In this document: piece by piece, positions 1-10,100 of the stretch
Position numbering within the stretch: the first letter of the stretch is position 1
Layout of the letters: the number at the start of each line of letters is the position of its first letter
Assembly (NCBI GenBank): GCA_031581145.1
Contig: JAVLBP010000004.1
Location: forward strand, 1 to 64,000
Reading direction: 5' to 3'
Source of the DNA: UBA8296 sp031581145
GTDB lineage: Bacteria > Bacteroidota > Rhodothermia > Balneolales > Balneolaceae
DNA length: 64,000 nucleotides
Position numbers and translations under genes: made by a program
The notes under the pieces: model-generated
Seen by the model: the letters and a program-made list of their open reading frames with translations, nothing else
Told to the model about the DNA's origin: nothing
The model's database searches: none

Positions 1-77
1 AGGAGGGGCTACGCTTTGCGATTCGCGAAGGGGGCCGTACCGTGGGTGCCGGTGTCGTCACTAAAATTTCAGAGTAA
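1..77 (+). CDS. tuf: Elongation factor Tu, C-terminal end (partial)
   Basis: The first 77 bases encode the last 24 residues of EF-Tu in frame from base 3: they contain RFAIREGGRTVGAGVV and end KISE followed by TAA. This is the very conserved end of domain 3 of the GTPase that delivers aminoacyl-tRNA to the ribosome. The rest of the gene lies before the window. tuf followed by tRNA-Trp, secE and nusG is a common bacterial order, which supports the call. Confidence 0.93.
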   Translation, partial: EGLRFAIREGGRTVGAGVVTKISE

Positions 78-128
78 GCAATTTGCAACGTCTGGTCTAG
101 AGGCTGACTCTTGCCAGTTGTTGCACTT

Positions 129-201
<73 letters not shown>

Positions 202-241
202 CAAATAACTAAACGCGTGTCAGTAGCGCAGGACAAAGCAG

Positions 242-424
242 ATGAATAAAGTGCAAGCCTTTGTTGAGGATGTTCGCCGTGAGATGGGGAAGGTGACGTG
301 GCCAACTCAAAATGAGCTCGTTGACCAAACCATTGTGGTTATCGTGTTTTCCATTATCCTCTCTCTCTTCATTTTTGGCATTGATCAGCTCTACACATTC
401 ATCTTAGAGGCAATTTACCAATGA
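242..424 (+). CDS. secE: Preprotein translocase subunit SecE
   Basis: A 60-residue single-span membrane protein, the short form of SecE found in most bacteria outside the gamma-proteobacteria. The amphipathic N-terminal part holds the conserved EMGKVTWP segment (about residues 15-22), followed by one hydrophobic helix (about 31-55). SecE clamps SecY and stabilises the SecYEG channel in the inner membrane. Its stop overlaps the nusG start (ATGA), so the two are probably translationally coupled. Confidence 0.95.
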   Translation: MNKVQAFVEDVRREMGKVTWPTQNELVDQTIVVIVFSIILSLFIFGIDQLYTFILEAIYQ

Positions 425-987
425 GCGTAGACGTACAAAATCATCAATGGTACGTGGTCCGCGTGTTCTCGGGGCATGAGAAAAAAATCCAAGCGTACTT
501 GCAGGATGAGATCCAAGAGCTTGGATTAGAAGACAAGATCAAGGAAGTCCTTGTCCCTACAGAGACTGTACTCGTGATCAAAGCCGGAAAGAAAAAGAAG
601 CAAGAAAAAAACTTCTTTCCAGGATATATCTTGCTTAATACGACGTATGATAGTGAAGTAAATGACTTGATCCAGAGCACTCCGTCTTGTATGGGATTTC
701 TCATTGTGGATGGTCAAAAAACACCTCAGCCACTCAAGAAACACGAGGTGAATGATATTTTGAGCCGCGTACGCGCGGAAGAAGAGGTCGACGAATCGCA
801 GGTGGTCGTCGATATCAAGTACAAAGAAGGCGATCTCGTCAAAGTAATTGACGGACCGTTCAAAGAATTTGATGGAACCGTTCAAGAAGTGAACGCCGAT
901 AAACTGAAGCTTCGGGTACTTGTCTCCATATTTGGACGCAAGACTCCAGTTGAGGTGGATATCAACCAAGTTGAAGATGCAGCTTGA
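421..987 (+). CDS. nusG: Transcription termination/antitermination protein NusG
   Basis: 188 residues with the usual two domains. The N-terminal NGN domain (about 8-120, starting QWYVVRVFSGHEKK) binds the RNA polymerase clamp. The C-terminal KOW domain (about 135-188, with EGDLVKVIDGPFKEFDGTV) contacts Rho or ribosomal protein S10. NusG suppresses pausing and links transcription to translation. The ATG overlaps the secE stop by 4 bp. No domain insertion is seen. Confidence 0.97.
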   Translation: MSVDVQNHQWYVVRVFSGHEKKIQAYLQDEIQELGLEDKIKEVLVPTETVLVIKAGKKKKQEKNFFPGYILLNTTYDSEVNDLIQSTPSCMGFLIVDGQKTPQPLKKHEVNDILSRVRAEEEVDESQVVVDIKYKEGDLVKVIDGPFKEFDGTVQEVNADKLKLRVLVSIFGRKTPVEVDINQVEDAA

Positions 988-1062
988 GCGACTGTCAAAA
1001 CCATGATGCAACACGTGAGCTATTACGCAGCAAACAACTAAACCGAATCAATCCCGCAACCC

Positions 1063-1488
1063 ATGGCAAAAAAGGTTGAAAACGTCCTGAAACTTCAGAT
1101 TGCTGGTGGCCAAGCCAGTCCGGCTCCTCCAGTAGGTCCGGCCCTCGGTCAGGCTGGTATCAATATCATGGAGTTCTGCAAAGCATTTAATGCGGCGACT
1201 CAGGATAAACAAGGTGTGATTACCCCAGTGGAAATCACGGTCTTCGCTGATAAATCCTTCTCCTTTAAAACGAAGACTCCTCCTGCTCCTGTATTGCTGA
1301 AGCAAGCGGCTAAAATCAAATCGGGTTCTGGTGAACCAAACCGAGCAAAAGTCGGTCAAGTTACCTGGGATCAGTGCAAAGAGATCGCCGAAGTTAAGTT
1401 GGAAGATCTCAATGCATTCGATGTTGACAAAGCCGCAGAGATGATCGCTGGTACAGCGCGATCTATGGGCTTAAGGGTCGTTCGATAA
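1063..1488 (+). CDS. rplK: 50S ribosomal protein L11
   Basis: 141 residues, the normal length. The N-terminal domain begins AKKVENVLKLQIAGGQASPAPPVGPALGQ, with the proline-rich linker and the KTPPAPVLLK stretch; the C-terminal rRNA-binding domain ends EMIAGTARSMGLRV. L11 forms the GTPase-associated centre together with L10/L12 and 23S rRNA. It lies 75 bp after nusG and 21 bp before rplA. No Shine-Dalgarno sequence is evident before the ATG. Confidence 0.97.
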   Translation: MAKKVENVLKLQIAGGQASPAPPVGPALGQAGINIMEFCKAFNAATQDKQGVITPVEITVFADKSFSFKTKTPPAPVLLKQAAKIKSGSGEPNRAKVGQVTWDQCKEIAEVKLEDLNAFDVDKAAEMIAGTARSMGLRVVR

Positions 1489-1509
1489 CGTTTAATCTTA
1501 ACCATTGAT

Positions 1510-2208
1510 ATGGCTAAACGCGGTAAAAAATACGCGAAAGCAACTGAACTCATCGATAAAGAAACAGAGTACACACTTGACCAAGCGTGTAAACTGGTGA
1601 AGCAGGCAAAAATTGCCTCTTTTGATGAATCTGTTGACTTAGACATCCGCTTGGGTGTCGATCCTCGTCATGCGGACCAAATGGTTCGTGGTACAGTCTC
1701 ACTTCCACATGGAACGGGCCGTTCTGTTCGAGTTCTTGCCTTGGTGAATGAAGCCAAGCAAGGCGAAGCAACAGAAGCTGGAGCGGATCATGTTGGTTTG
1801 GATGATTACATCGCCAAAATAGAAGAAGGGTGGGCTGAAATTGACGTGATCGTCGCTACACCGGACGTAATGGGAAAGTTAGGAAAGCTTGGCCGAGTAC
1901 TCGGGCCTCGTGGACTGATGCCAAACCCAAAAAGCGGAACGGTAACCATGGACGTGAAAGAGGCTGTTGAGTCGTTTAAAAGTGGAAAGATTGATTTCCG
2001 CGTCGACAAGGCAGGAATTCTTCACACCTCCATTGGAAAGACAAGCTTCAACGAAGATGCTCTACGCGAGAACGCGGCAATGTTGATTTCGACGATCATT
2101 AAGATGAAACCGTCGGCTTCAAAAGGGACCTACATCAAAAGTGCATTTATGTCAAGCACGATGGGCCCCAGCATTCCGTTAAGCCGCTCAACCATTTCAT
2201 CACTCTAA
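1510..2208 (+). CDS. rplA: 50S ribosomal protein L1
   Basis: 232 residues, full length. The family signature is clear: KLGRLGRVLGPRGLMPNPKSGTVT-type sequence appears near residues 121-142 (read here as KLGKLGRVLGPRGLMPNPK). L1 builds the mobile L1 stalk that moves deacylated tRNA through the E site. In many bacteria it represses its own operon by binding the rplK-rplA mRNA leader. I could not pick out an obvious copy of that site here. Confidence 0.97.
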   Translation: MAKRGKKYAKATELIDKETEYTLDQACKLVKQAKIASFDESVDLDIRLGVDPRHADQMVRGTVSLPHGTGRSVRVLALVNEAKQGEATEAGADHVGLDDYIAKIEEGWAEIDVIVATPDVMGKLGKLGRVLGPRGLMPNPKSGTVTMDVKEAVESFKSGKIDFRVDKAGILHTSIGKTSFNEDALRENAAMLISTIIKMKPSASKGTYIKSAFMSSTMGPSIPLSRSTISSL

Positions 2209-2223
2209 ACTCAGGATCCTTCC

Positions 2224-2748
2224 ATGCCTACGCTGGAACAAAAAAAGGACGTTGTTAATGAGATTACCGAGCTCCTAAAGGACGCTGGTGCTGTGTATGT
2301 AACCAACTACACAAATATGTCTGTGGATGAACTCACAACATTACGCTCCAAGTTCAGAGAGAGCGGTGTCCATTACAAAGTCTTTAAAAACACCCTGCTG
2401 AAGCGTGCAATGGATGATGTAGGTGGCTTTGAGGCCATCTATGACCATCTAGAAGAGCAAAATGCTTTCGCATTTGTCCAAGAAGATTTGGCTGCACCAG
2501 CCAAAGTCATCAAAGAGTCCTTCAAACAATCAGAAAAGCCAGCATTCAAGGCTGCGATTATTGATGGAGTACTTTATGACCAATCTCAACTCGAGACACT
2601 AGCCTCCTTAAAATCGCGCACGGAAATAATCGGCGATATTGCGGGCTTGTTGGCTGCACCGATGTCCAATGTAGTGGGTGCAATCCAATCACCTGGACGA
2701 ACAATTGCAAGCGCTCTAAGCACTATTGCTGAAAAAGCAGAATCCTAA
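2224..2748 (+). CDS. rplJ: 50S ribosomal protein L10
   Basis: 174 residues, normal length. The N-terminal rRNA-binding part contains YVTNYTNMSVDELTTLRSKF and the KVFKNTLLKRA segment; the C-terminal helix ends in IASALSTIAEKAES and carries the L7/L12 dimers. L10 forms the base of the stalk. It begins only 15 bp after rplA. The distance is too short for a separate long L10 leader, so control probably acts on the longer transcript. Confidence 0.96.
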   Translation: MPTLEQKKDVVNEITELLKDAGAVYVTNYTNMSVDELTTLRSKFRESGVHYKVFKNTLLKRAMDDVGGFEAIYDHLEEQNAFAFVQEDLAAPAKVIKESFKQSEKPAFKAAIIDGVLYDQSQLETLASLKSRTEIIGDIAGLLAAPMSNVVGAIQSPGRTIASALSTIAEKAES

Positions 2749-2784
2749 ACCAATTTCAAACAAAACGACTCACGGAGATAAACC

Positions 2785-3165
2785 ATGGCGGACGTAAAAG
2801 ATCTAGCAGAACAGCTAGTAAACCTTACCATCAAAGAAGCAAACGAGCTTGCACAAGTTCTAGAAGACGAATACGGCATCAAGCCTGCTGCCGCAGCTGC
2901 AGTTGCTGTTGCTGGCCCTGCTGAAGGCGGAGACGCAGGTGCTGCAGAAGAGAAAACTGAATTTGATGTGGTTCTCAAAGCAGCAGGCGGTAACAAAATT
3001 GCTGTGATTAAGGAAGTTCGTGGCATCACAGGTCTTGGGCTGAAAGAAGCCAAAGATCTAGTGGACGGCGCTCCTGGCACCCTCAAAGAGGCAGTTGCTA
3101 AGGATGAAGCCGAAGCTATGAAAGCAAAACTTGAAGAAGCTGGCGCTGAAGTCGAGCTTAACTAA
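2785..3165 (+). CDS. rplL: 50S ribosomal protein L7/L12
   Basis: 126 residues. An N-terminal dimerisation domain (about 1-32) is followed by an Ala/Gly-rich hinge (about 33-55) and a C-terminal factor-binding domain starting EKTEFDVVLKAAGGNKIAVIK and containing GITGLGLKEAKDLVDGAP. It recruits the translational GTPases. The ATG is preceded by a GGAG-like element (around 2775), one of the better ribosome-binding sites in the operon. Confidence 0.97.
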   Translation: MADVKDLAEQLVNLTIKEANELAQVLEDEYGIKPAAAAAVAVAGPAEGGDAGAAEEKTEFDVVLKAAGGNKIAVIKEVRGITGLGLKEAKDLVDGAPGTLKEAVAKDEAEAMKAKLEEAGAEVELN

Positions 3166-3188
3166 GTTTTAAGACTATGGAAAGGGTG

Positions 3189-3216
3189 TAGCCAACCGCA
3201 GAAACGTGGTTGGCTA
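3189..3216 (+). terminator. Hairpin between rplL and rpoB, attenuator-like
   Basis: TAGCCAACC (3189-3197) pairs perfectly with GGTTGGCTA (3208-3216) around a 10-nt loop. No T tract follows, so it is not a complete intrinsic terminator. In other bacteria the rplL-rpoB gap holds a partial terminator or processing site that lowers polymerase gene expression relative to ribosomal genes; that role here is inferred from position and the 9-bp stem. Confidence 0.5.
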
Positions 3217-3309
3217 TCCTTGTCTATAGACCCTGTATTCATTTGATCGTGGATACTTGCACAAGATTATAAATCACCCAAACCAAAGGGTTGCCACCCA
3301 CAAGAGTTT

Positions 3310-6300
3310 ATGGAGAAAATCCCATTCACAGAGCGTCTAAGTTTTGGCCGTACCCAAACCGTTGTTGATTACCCTGACTTTTTGGATATCCAGCTTGCAA
3401 GCTTCGAATCATTTGCTCAGCTCGATATTGCCCCCTCAGATCGCTTAAACCAAGGTTTACAACGAATATTTAATGAGAACTTCCCAATTGTGGACTCCAA
3501 AGAGACCCACCGATTGGACTTCCTGTACTACACAGTGGAAACGCCAAAGTACTCACTTAAAGAGTGCCAAGAGCGTGGATTAACCTATGCGGTACCTTTG
3601 AAAGCGAAACTTCGATTGTCAACCCTGGGTGATTCTGATGAGCCGGAAGAGGTGATTGAGCAGGAAGTATTTTTAGGTGACTTACCTTGGATGACTCGCC
3701 AAGGGACCTTCATTATCAATGGCGCGGAGCGTGTGATTGTGAGTCAGCTTCACCGCTCTCCAGGGGTCTTCTTTGGTCAAAGCCTCCACCCAAACGGCAC
3801 GCAGCTCTATTCTGCGCGCGTCATTCCATTTAAAGGATCGTGGATCGAGTTTACCACCGACATTCGCGATGTTTTATGGGCCTACATCGACAGAAAGAAG
3901 AAGATTACCGCGACGACACTGCTTCGTGCTTTGGGCTTTTCTGAAGATGAGGAGTTACTTGGAATGTTTGATCTCTCCGAGAAAGTGGAGTTCAAAAACA
4001 AGAAGCTCTTTACAGAACGGGCCGTTGGCCGTCAGTTAGCGACAAAAATCTTTGATCAGGTTGAGAATGAGGTAACTGACGAAGAAACAGGTGAGATTTC
4101 TACAGTCACCGAAGAGGTGGTTGTTCTTGATCGTGATCATGTGCTTACGGAGGATGATTTTGAATTGTTCAAAGAGCGCGGACTTCAATCTGCTCTCGTT
4201 CAATCGATCAATCCTGAGCAGTCTGACCGCTCTGTGATCTACAACACGCTGCGTAAAGATCCAACGTTAAATGAAGAGACGGCTCTCGCAGAGGTTTACA
4301 AGCAAATCCGTGCCGGGGAAATGCCCGATAAAGAGACAGCCCGTCAAGTACTTGACCGTTTGTTCTTTAGCGATAAAAAATATGATCTTGGAGAAGTTGG
4401 CCGTTACAGACTCAACAAGCGCCTAAAACTCGACGTTGACCAAGAGATCCAGTACCTCACCAAAGAGGATATTATTACGATTATCAAGGAACTCATCCGA
4501 CTCAAGGACCTGAAGTCTCAAGTGGATGATATTGATCACTTGAGTAATCGTCGCGTTCGTACTGTGGGTGAACAACTGGGCCAACAATTTGCCATTGGTC
4601 TTGCGCGAATGGCACGCACCATTCGTGAACGTATGAGCTCTCGAGACGCAGAGCAGCTAACGCCACAAGATCTTGTGAATGCGCGCACGGTATCCAGTGT
4701 GATTAACACTTTCTTTGGAACCAACCAACTCTCTCAGTTTATGGATCAAACCAATCCATTGGCAGAGCTGACGCACAAACGTCGTATGTCTGCCCTTGGA
4801 CCAGGTGGTCTGACACGCGAGCGTGCAGGATTTGAGGTTCGTGACGTTCACTACACCCATTACGGTCGACTTTGCCCGATTGAGACACCAGAGGGACCAA
4901 ATATTGGATTGATTTCCTCACTTTGTATTCACGCCAAGGTGAATGACTTCGGCTTTATCGAGACACCCTACCGCAAGGTGACGAGTGGCAAAGTCTCCAA
5001 GTCGGTTGACTACCTAGCAGCGGAGCAGGAAGATGAAACGGTCATCGCACAGGCTAATGCGCCTATTGCCGCTGATGATTCGTTTGAGAACGAGTCGATT
5101 TTCTCTCGTTTCCGGGACTCCAACGTAGGCCTTGCGAAGCCTGAGGAAGTAGAGTACATGGACGTTGCGACCAACCAGATTACGTCACTTGCCGCAGCTT
5201 TGATCCCTTTCATTGAGCATGATGATGCCAACCGTGCCTTGATGGGGTCAAACATGCAGCGCCAAGGTGTCCCCTTGTTACGCCCTGATTCGCCCATTGT
5301 TGGCACAGGTCTTGAGCGACGTGCTGCAAAAGATTCTCGCGCCATTATTACGGCTGAAGGAAATGGGGAGGTCGTATATGTTAGTGGTACAGAAGTCCGT
5401 GTCCGTTATACTCGTGACAAGCAAGAAGAAGTATGCTACTTTGATGGCGGCATTAAGAGTTACACGCTCACAAAATTTGAGCGAAGCAACCAGGACACAA
5501 CCGTCAATCAAAGACCTGTAGTTAAGGTTGGAGACAAAGTCGTTGAGGGTCAAACCCTAGTTGATGGATACTCCACTGATAATGGAGAACTTGCACTTGG
5601 ACGCAACCTTCTCGTTGCATTTATGCCATGGCGTGGATATAACTTTGAGGATGCTATTATCGTGAGTGAACGCATTGTTCAGGATGATGTGTACACGTCG
5701 ATACACATTGCTGAATTTGAGCAACAAGTGCGTGACACCAAGCGTGGTGAAGAGGAGTTAACCCGAGAAATCCCCAATGTAAGTGAAGAGGCAACAGCTG
5801 ATATCAACCAGGAAGGACTGATTCGCGTCGGGGCGAATGTCAACTCTGGCGATATCCTTGTAGGGAAGATTACACCGAAGGGTGAATCGGATCCAACGCC
5901 TGAAGAAAAGCTACTTCGCGCAATCTTTGGTGACAAAGCTGGCGATGTGAAGGATGCATCCTTGCGAACGCCACCGGGTGTGTCGGGTGTGGTTGTTAAA
6001 ACCCAAATGTTTAGTCGTAAGCGTGACGAGCTCGTTTCTCGCAAGGAAGAGAAGAGGCTTCTTGAGGAAGAGTCGAAGCGATATGAGGATGAAATCAACG
6101 ACCTAAACCAGCAGTGGGCAGACAAGATTTACAGCTTGCTTCGTGATAAGACATCACCTGGGGTATTCAATTATTCACTTGTGGAGCTCATTGGCAAAGG
6201 GGAGAAATACAAAAAGTCTGCCTTTGAGAAACTCGACCCCATGACAATTAATGAGAATATTGATTGGGCGACAGATGAAGAGGTGGTCAAAAACGTACAG

Positions 6301-7125
6301 CTTCTGTTCAAGAACTATCGTGAAAAACGTCGTGGCATTGACTCCCAACACAAGAAGAATGTGTACCAAATCTCTGTTGGAGATGAGCTGCCACCAGGCA
6401 TTATCAAAAAGGCTAAAGTTTACGTGGCTAAGAAACGTAAGCTACAGGTAGGCGATAAGATGGCAGGGCGTCACGGTAATAAAGGGGTTGTGGCCAAGAT
6501 TGTCCCTATGGAAGATATGCCATTCCTCGAGGATGGTAGACCGGTCGACATTTTGTTGAACCCACTCGGTGTACCATCACGAATGAACCTGGGTCAGATT
6601 TATGAAACCATCCTTGGATGGGCGGGTAAAGAACTTGGGGTCAAGTTTGCGTCTCCTGTCTTTGATGGTGCAACATTCGATCAGGTTCAAGAGAAAATGG
6701 TGGAAGCAGGTCTACCTGAAGATGGGCGCGTGACGTTGATTGATGGTCGCACAGGTGAACACTTTGCTCAGCCTACAACCGTTGGAGTGATCTACATGCT
6801 CAAGCTGAACCACTTGGTCCAGGACAAGATGCATGCTCGATCCATCGGTCCATATTCACTTATTACGCAACAACCATTGGGCGGTAAAGCTCAATTTGGG
6901 GGTCAGCGTCTTGGAGAGATGGAAGTGTGGGCACTGTATGCCTATGGTGCTTCAAATGTCCTCAAAGAGATGTTAACGGTGAAATCCGATGACGTCAAAG
7001 GACGTGCGAAGATCTACGAGGCGATTGTGAAAGGAGAAAATCTCCCACAAGGTGATGTGCCAGAGTCGTTCAAAGTTCTGTTGCGTGAGCTCCTAGGACT
7101 TGGACTAGAAATCCATGTTGAGTAA
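3310..7125 (+). CDS. rpoB: DNA-directed RNA polymerase subunit beta
   Basis: 1271 residues, with all expected regions. The rifampicin pocket at about residues 473-495 reads QLSQFMDQTNPLAELTHKRR followed by MSALGPGG, keeping the Asp, His and Ser positions whose mutation gives resistance elsewhere, so a sensitive-type pocket is inferred. Further on are RPNIGLI-type sequence (ETPEGPNIGLISSL), GRNLLVAFMPWRGYNFEDAI and the C-terminal clamp GGQRLGEMEVWALYAYGA. It forms the catalytic core with beta-prime. The ATG follows a 145-bp gap that contains the hairpin at 3189. Confidence 0.98.
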   Translation: MEKIPFTERLSFGRTQTVVDYPDFLDIQLASFESFAQLDIAPSDRLNQGLQRIFNENFPIVDSKETHRLDFLYYTVETPKYSLKECQERGLTYAVPLKAKLRLSTLGDSDEPEEVIEQEVFLGDLPWMTRQGTFIINGAERVIVSQLHRSPGVFFGQSLHPNGTQLYSARVIPFKGSWIEFTTDIRDVLWAYIDRKKKITATTLLRALGFSEDEELLGMFDLSEKVEFKNKKLFTERAVGRQLATKIFDQVENEVTDEETGEISTVTEEVVVLDRDHVLTEDDFELFKERGLQSALVQSINPEQSDRSVIYNTLRKDPTLNEETALAEVYKQIRAGEMPDKETARQVLDRLFFSDKKYDLGEVGRYRLNKRLKLDVDQEIQYLTKEDIITIIKELIRLKDLKSQVDDIDHLSNRRVRTVGEQLGQQFAIGLARMARTIRERMSSRDAEQLTPQDLVNARTVSSVINTFFGTNQLSQFMDQTNPLAELTHKRRMSALGPGGLTRERAGFEVRDVHYTHYGRLCPIETPEGPNIGLISSLCIHAKVNDFGFIETPYRKVTSGKVSKSVDYLAAEQEDETVIAQANAPIAADDSFENESIFSRFRDSNVGLAKPEEVEYMDVATNQITSLAAALIPFIEHDDANRALMGSNMQRQGVPLLRPDSPIVGTGLERRAAKDSRAIITAEGNGEVVYVSGTEVRVRYTRDKQEEVCYFDGGIKSYTLTKFERSNQDTTVNQRPVVKVGDKVVEGQTLVDGYSTDNGELALGRNLLVAFMPWRGYNFEDAIIVSERIVQDDVYTSIHIAEFEQQVRDTKRGEEELTREIPNVSEEATADINQEGLIRVGANVNSGDILVGKITPKGESDPTPEEKLLRAIFGDKAGDVKDASLRTPPGVSGVVVKTQMFSRKRDELVSRKEEKRLLEEESKRYEDEINDLNQQWADKIYSLLRDKTSPGVFNYSLVELIGKGEKYKKSAFEKLDPMTINENIDWATDEEVVKNVQLLFKNYREKRRGIDSQHKKNVYQISVGDELPPGIIKKAKVYVAKKRKLQVGDKMAGRHGNKGVVAKIVPMEDMPFLEDGRPVDILLNPLGVPSRMNLGQIYETILGWAGKELGVKFASPVFDGATFDQVQEKMVEAGLPEDGRVTLIDGRTGEHFAQPTTVGVIYMLKLNHLVQDKMHARSIGPYSLITQQPLGGKAQFGGQRLGEMEVWALYAYGASNVLKEMLTVKSDDVKGRAKIYEAIVKGENLPQGDVPESFKVLLRELLGLGLEIHVE

Positions 7126-7159
7126 TCGATAGAACATCCGAAAACATAGAGGAATACAG

Positions 7160-10100
7160 TTGGAAAATTTAATCCCAAATCAAAGTCTCAACATCACGAA
7201 GGATTTTCAAAGCATTGGTGTCTCGTTAGCATCTGACGAGAGCATCATGGAAAAATCCAATGGTGAGATTAAGACCCCAGAAACGATTAACTATAGAACA
7301 TTCAAGCCAGAAATGGATGGCTTGTTCTGTGAAAAAATCTTTGGCCCTGTAAAGGACTACGAATGCCATTGTGGAAAGTACAAGCGTATTCGTTACAAAG
7401 GGATTGTTTGTGATCGTTGTGGCGTCGAAGTCACCCGAAAAGCCGTACGTCGTGAGCGTATGGGCCACATTGAGCTGGTTGTGCCTATTGTGCATATTTG
7501 GTACTTCAAATCTCTACCGAACAAGATTGCTTATCTACTAGGTCTCAGTTCCAAGAACTTGGAGCGAATTGTCTACTATGAGACCTTTGTGGTGACGCAG
7601 ACGGGTGCAGCCAAAGATATCGCTGGCGTCAAGGTAGGTGATATGATTTCTGAGGAGACGAAGTACGAAATCATTGATTCGCTACCTGAGGATAATCAAA
7701 TGTTGGAAGATACTGACCCGGACAAGTTCATCGTCAAAGAGGGGGCAGACGCCATTGAGGCACTTCTAGCTAGCATTGATCTCAACAGCCGGGCCTATGA
7801 GCTCAAAGAGTTGGTCAGAAGCGAGAAGTCTCAGATGAAGAAGAAAAAACTTCTCAAAGAGCTTCAAGTTGTTGAGTCGTTCCGTTCGGGCAATGAACAC
7901 ACAGAGAACCGCCCCGAGTGGATGGTCCAACGTGTACTTCCGGTGATTCCACCCGAGTTACGACCTCTTGTTCCTCTGGAAGGGGGCCGCTTTGCCACCT
8001 CCGATTTGAATGACTTGTATCGTCGAGTCATTATCCGAAATAACCGACTCAAGCGACTCATCGAGATTAAGGCACCAGCGGTCATTCTCCGTAATGAAAA
8101 GAGGATGCTCCAAGAGTCTGTTGACTCGCTGTACGATAATTCGAAGAAGGTCAACGCGATTCGAAACAACAATCGTGCACTTAAATCTTTGAGTGATATG
8201 CTCAAAGGCAAAAGCGGTCGTTTCCGTCAAAACTTACTTGGTAAGCGTGTAGATTATTCTGGCCGATCCGTGATTGTGGTAGGTCCAGAATTGAAACTTC
8301 ATGAGTGTGGCCTTCCTAAAGAAATGGCTGTCGAACTCTACAAGCCGTTTGTGATTCGTCGCCTGATCGAACGTGGATATGTCAAAACGGTCAAGAGCGC
8401 CAAAAAAGTAGTGGATCGTCGTGATGCGGTGGTCTATGAAGTTCTTGAAAACGTCATTAAAGGGCATCCCGTTCTTCTAAACCGTGCTCCCACACTCCAC
8501 AGACTTGGCATTCAGGCCTTCCAGCCAGTGTTGATTGAGGATCGAGCCATTCGACTGCACCCTCTTGCCTGTACAGCCTTCAACGCAGACTTTGATGGTG
8601 ACCAAATGGCGGTTCACCTTCCATTAAGTCAAGATGCGGTCCTTGAGGCAAGCATCTTAATGTTAGGCGCCCATAATATCCTGAGTCCTGCCAATGGGGG
8701 GCCGATTGCGGTACCTTCGCAGGATATGATTTTGGGAATCTACTATCTCACCAAAATGGGGAATGGACTCAAAGGTGAGGGTAAGACATTCTCAGGAATG
8801 GACGAGGTTCGTATTGCGTATGACCAAGGCCATATTGATCTGCATGCCAAGATTAATGCGCGGGTTCCGATGGTCCCTGCCGAAGATGGTAGTGTCCAAA
8901 CCGAAGTAGTTAAAACCACTACGGGACGTGTCTTGTTCAATGAGATTATCCCTTCAGAAATGGGCTTCATCAATAAGACGCTTGGTAAGAAGCAGCTTCG
9001 AGTCCTGATTGGTGAAATCGTTGCTGTAGCCGGGACGCACAAGACGGCTGAGTTTTTGGACAGCATGAAAAATCTTGGATTTGAGCAGGCGACATTAGGT
9101 GGGCTGTCGTTCAACTTGACGGACATCATTATCCCAGATGCTAAGCGTCAACTGATTGAAGGCGCCCAAAAAGAGGTTAGTGAGATCCAAGAGCGCTACG
9201 AAATGGGCTTCATTACCGATAATGAGCGCTACAATCAGGTGATTGATAAGTGGACCTCGACCACAAACCGTGTCTCTGAGACCTTATTCCAATCCCTTGC
9301 AGATGATCGTGACGGCTTTAATCCAGTCTTTATGATGGCCGACTCAGGAGCCCGTGGGTCCAAGGAGCAGATTCGTCAGCTGGGTGGAATGCGAGGATTG
9401 ATGGCTAAGCCTCAGAAATCGTCTCTACAGCAGGGAAATGAGGTGATTGAAAATCCTATCCTCTCTTCGTTCCGTGAAGGTCTGACAGTTCTTGAATACT
9501 TCATCTCTACCCACGGAGCTCGAAAGGGTCTAGCCGATACAGCCCTCAAAACGGCTGATGCTGGGTACTTGACACGTCGACTTGTCGATGTTGCGCAAGA
9601 CGTCATTATCAACGAGCTAGATTGTGGTACACTTCGTGGTATTACGATGAAAGCCCTGAAAGACAATGAAGATGTTATCGAACGACTCGAAGATCGTATC
9701 CTGGGACGTGTCTCTCTCGAGGAGATACGTGACCCACTCACCAATGATCTGATATGTGAGGCAAATGAGCTCATTGATGAAAAAATCGCCCGCAAGATTG
9801 CCGAGACATCCATCGAAGAAGTCGACATCCGCTCCGTATTGACATGTGAAGCTGAACGTGGTGTTTGTGCGAAGTGCTACGGTCGTGATCTGACAAGAAA
9901 TCGCATGGTTCAGCTTGGTGAAGCCGTTGGTGTTATCGCTGCTCAATCCATTGGTGAGCCTGGTACACAGCTTACACTCCGGACGTTCCACGTTGGAGGT
10001 ACAGCGTCGCGTATGGAAGCGGAATCCACCCACACGGCGAAATTCGATGGGAAGGTAGAATTTGAAAACGTCCGTGTTGTAGACTACGATGATGGCGAAG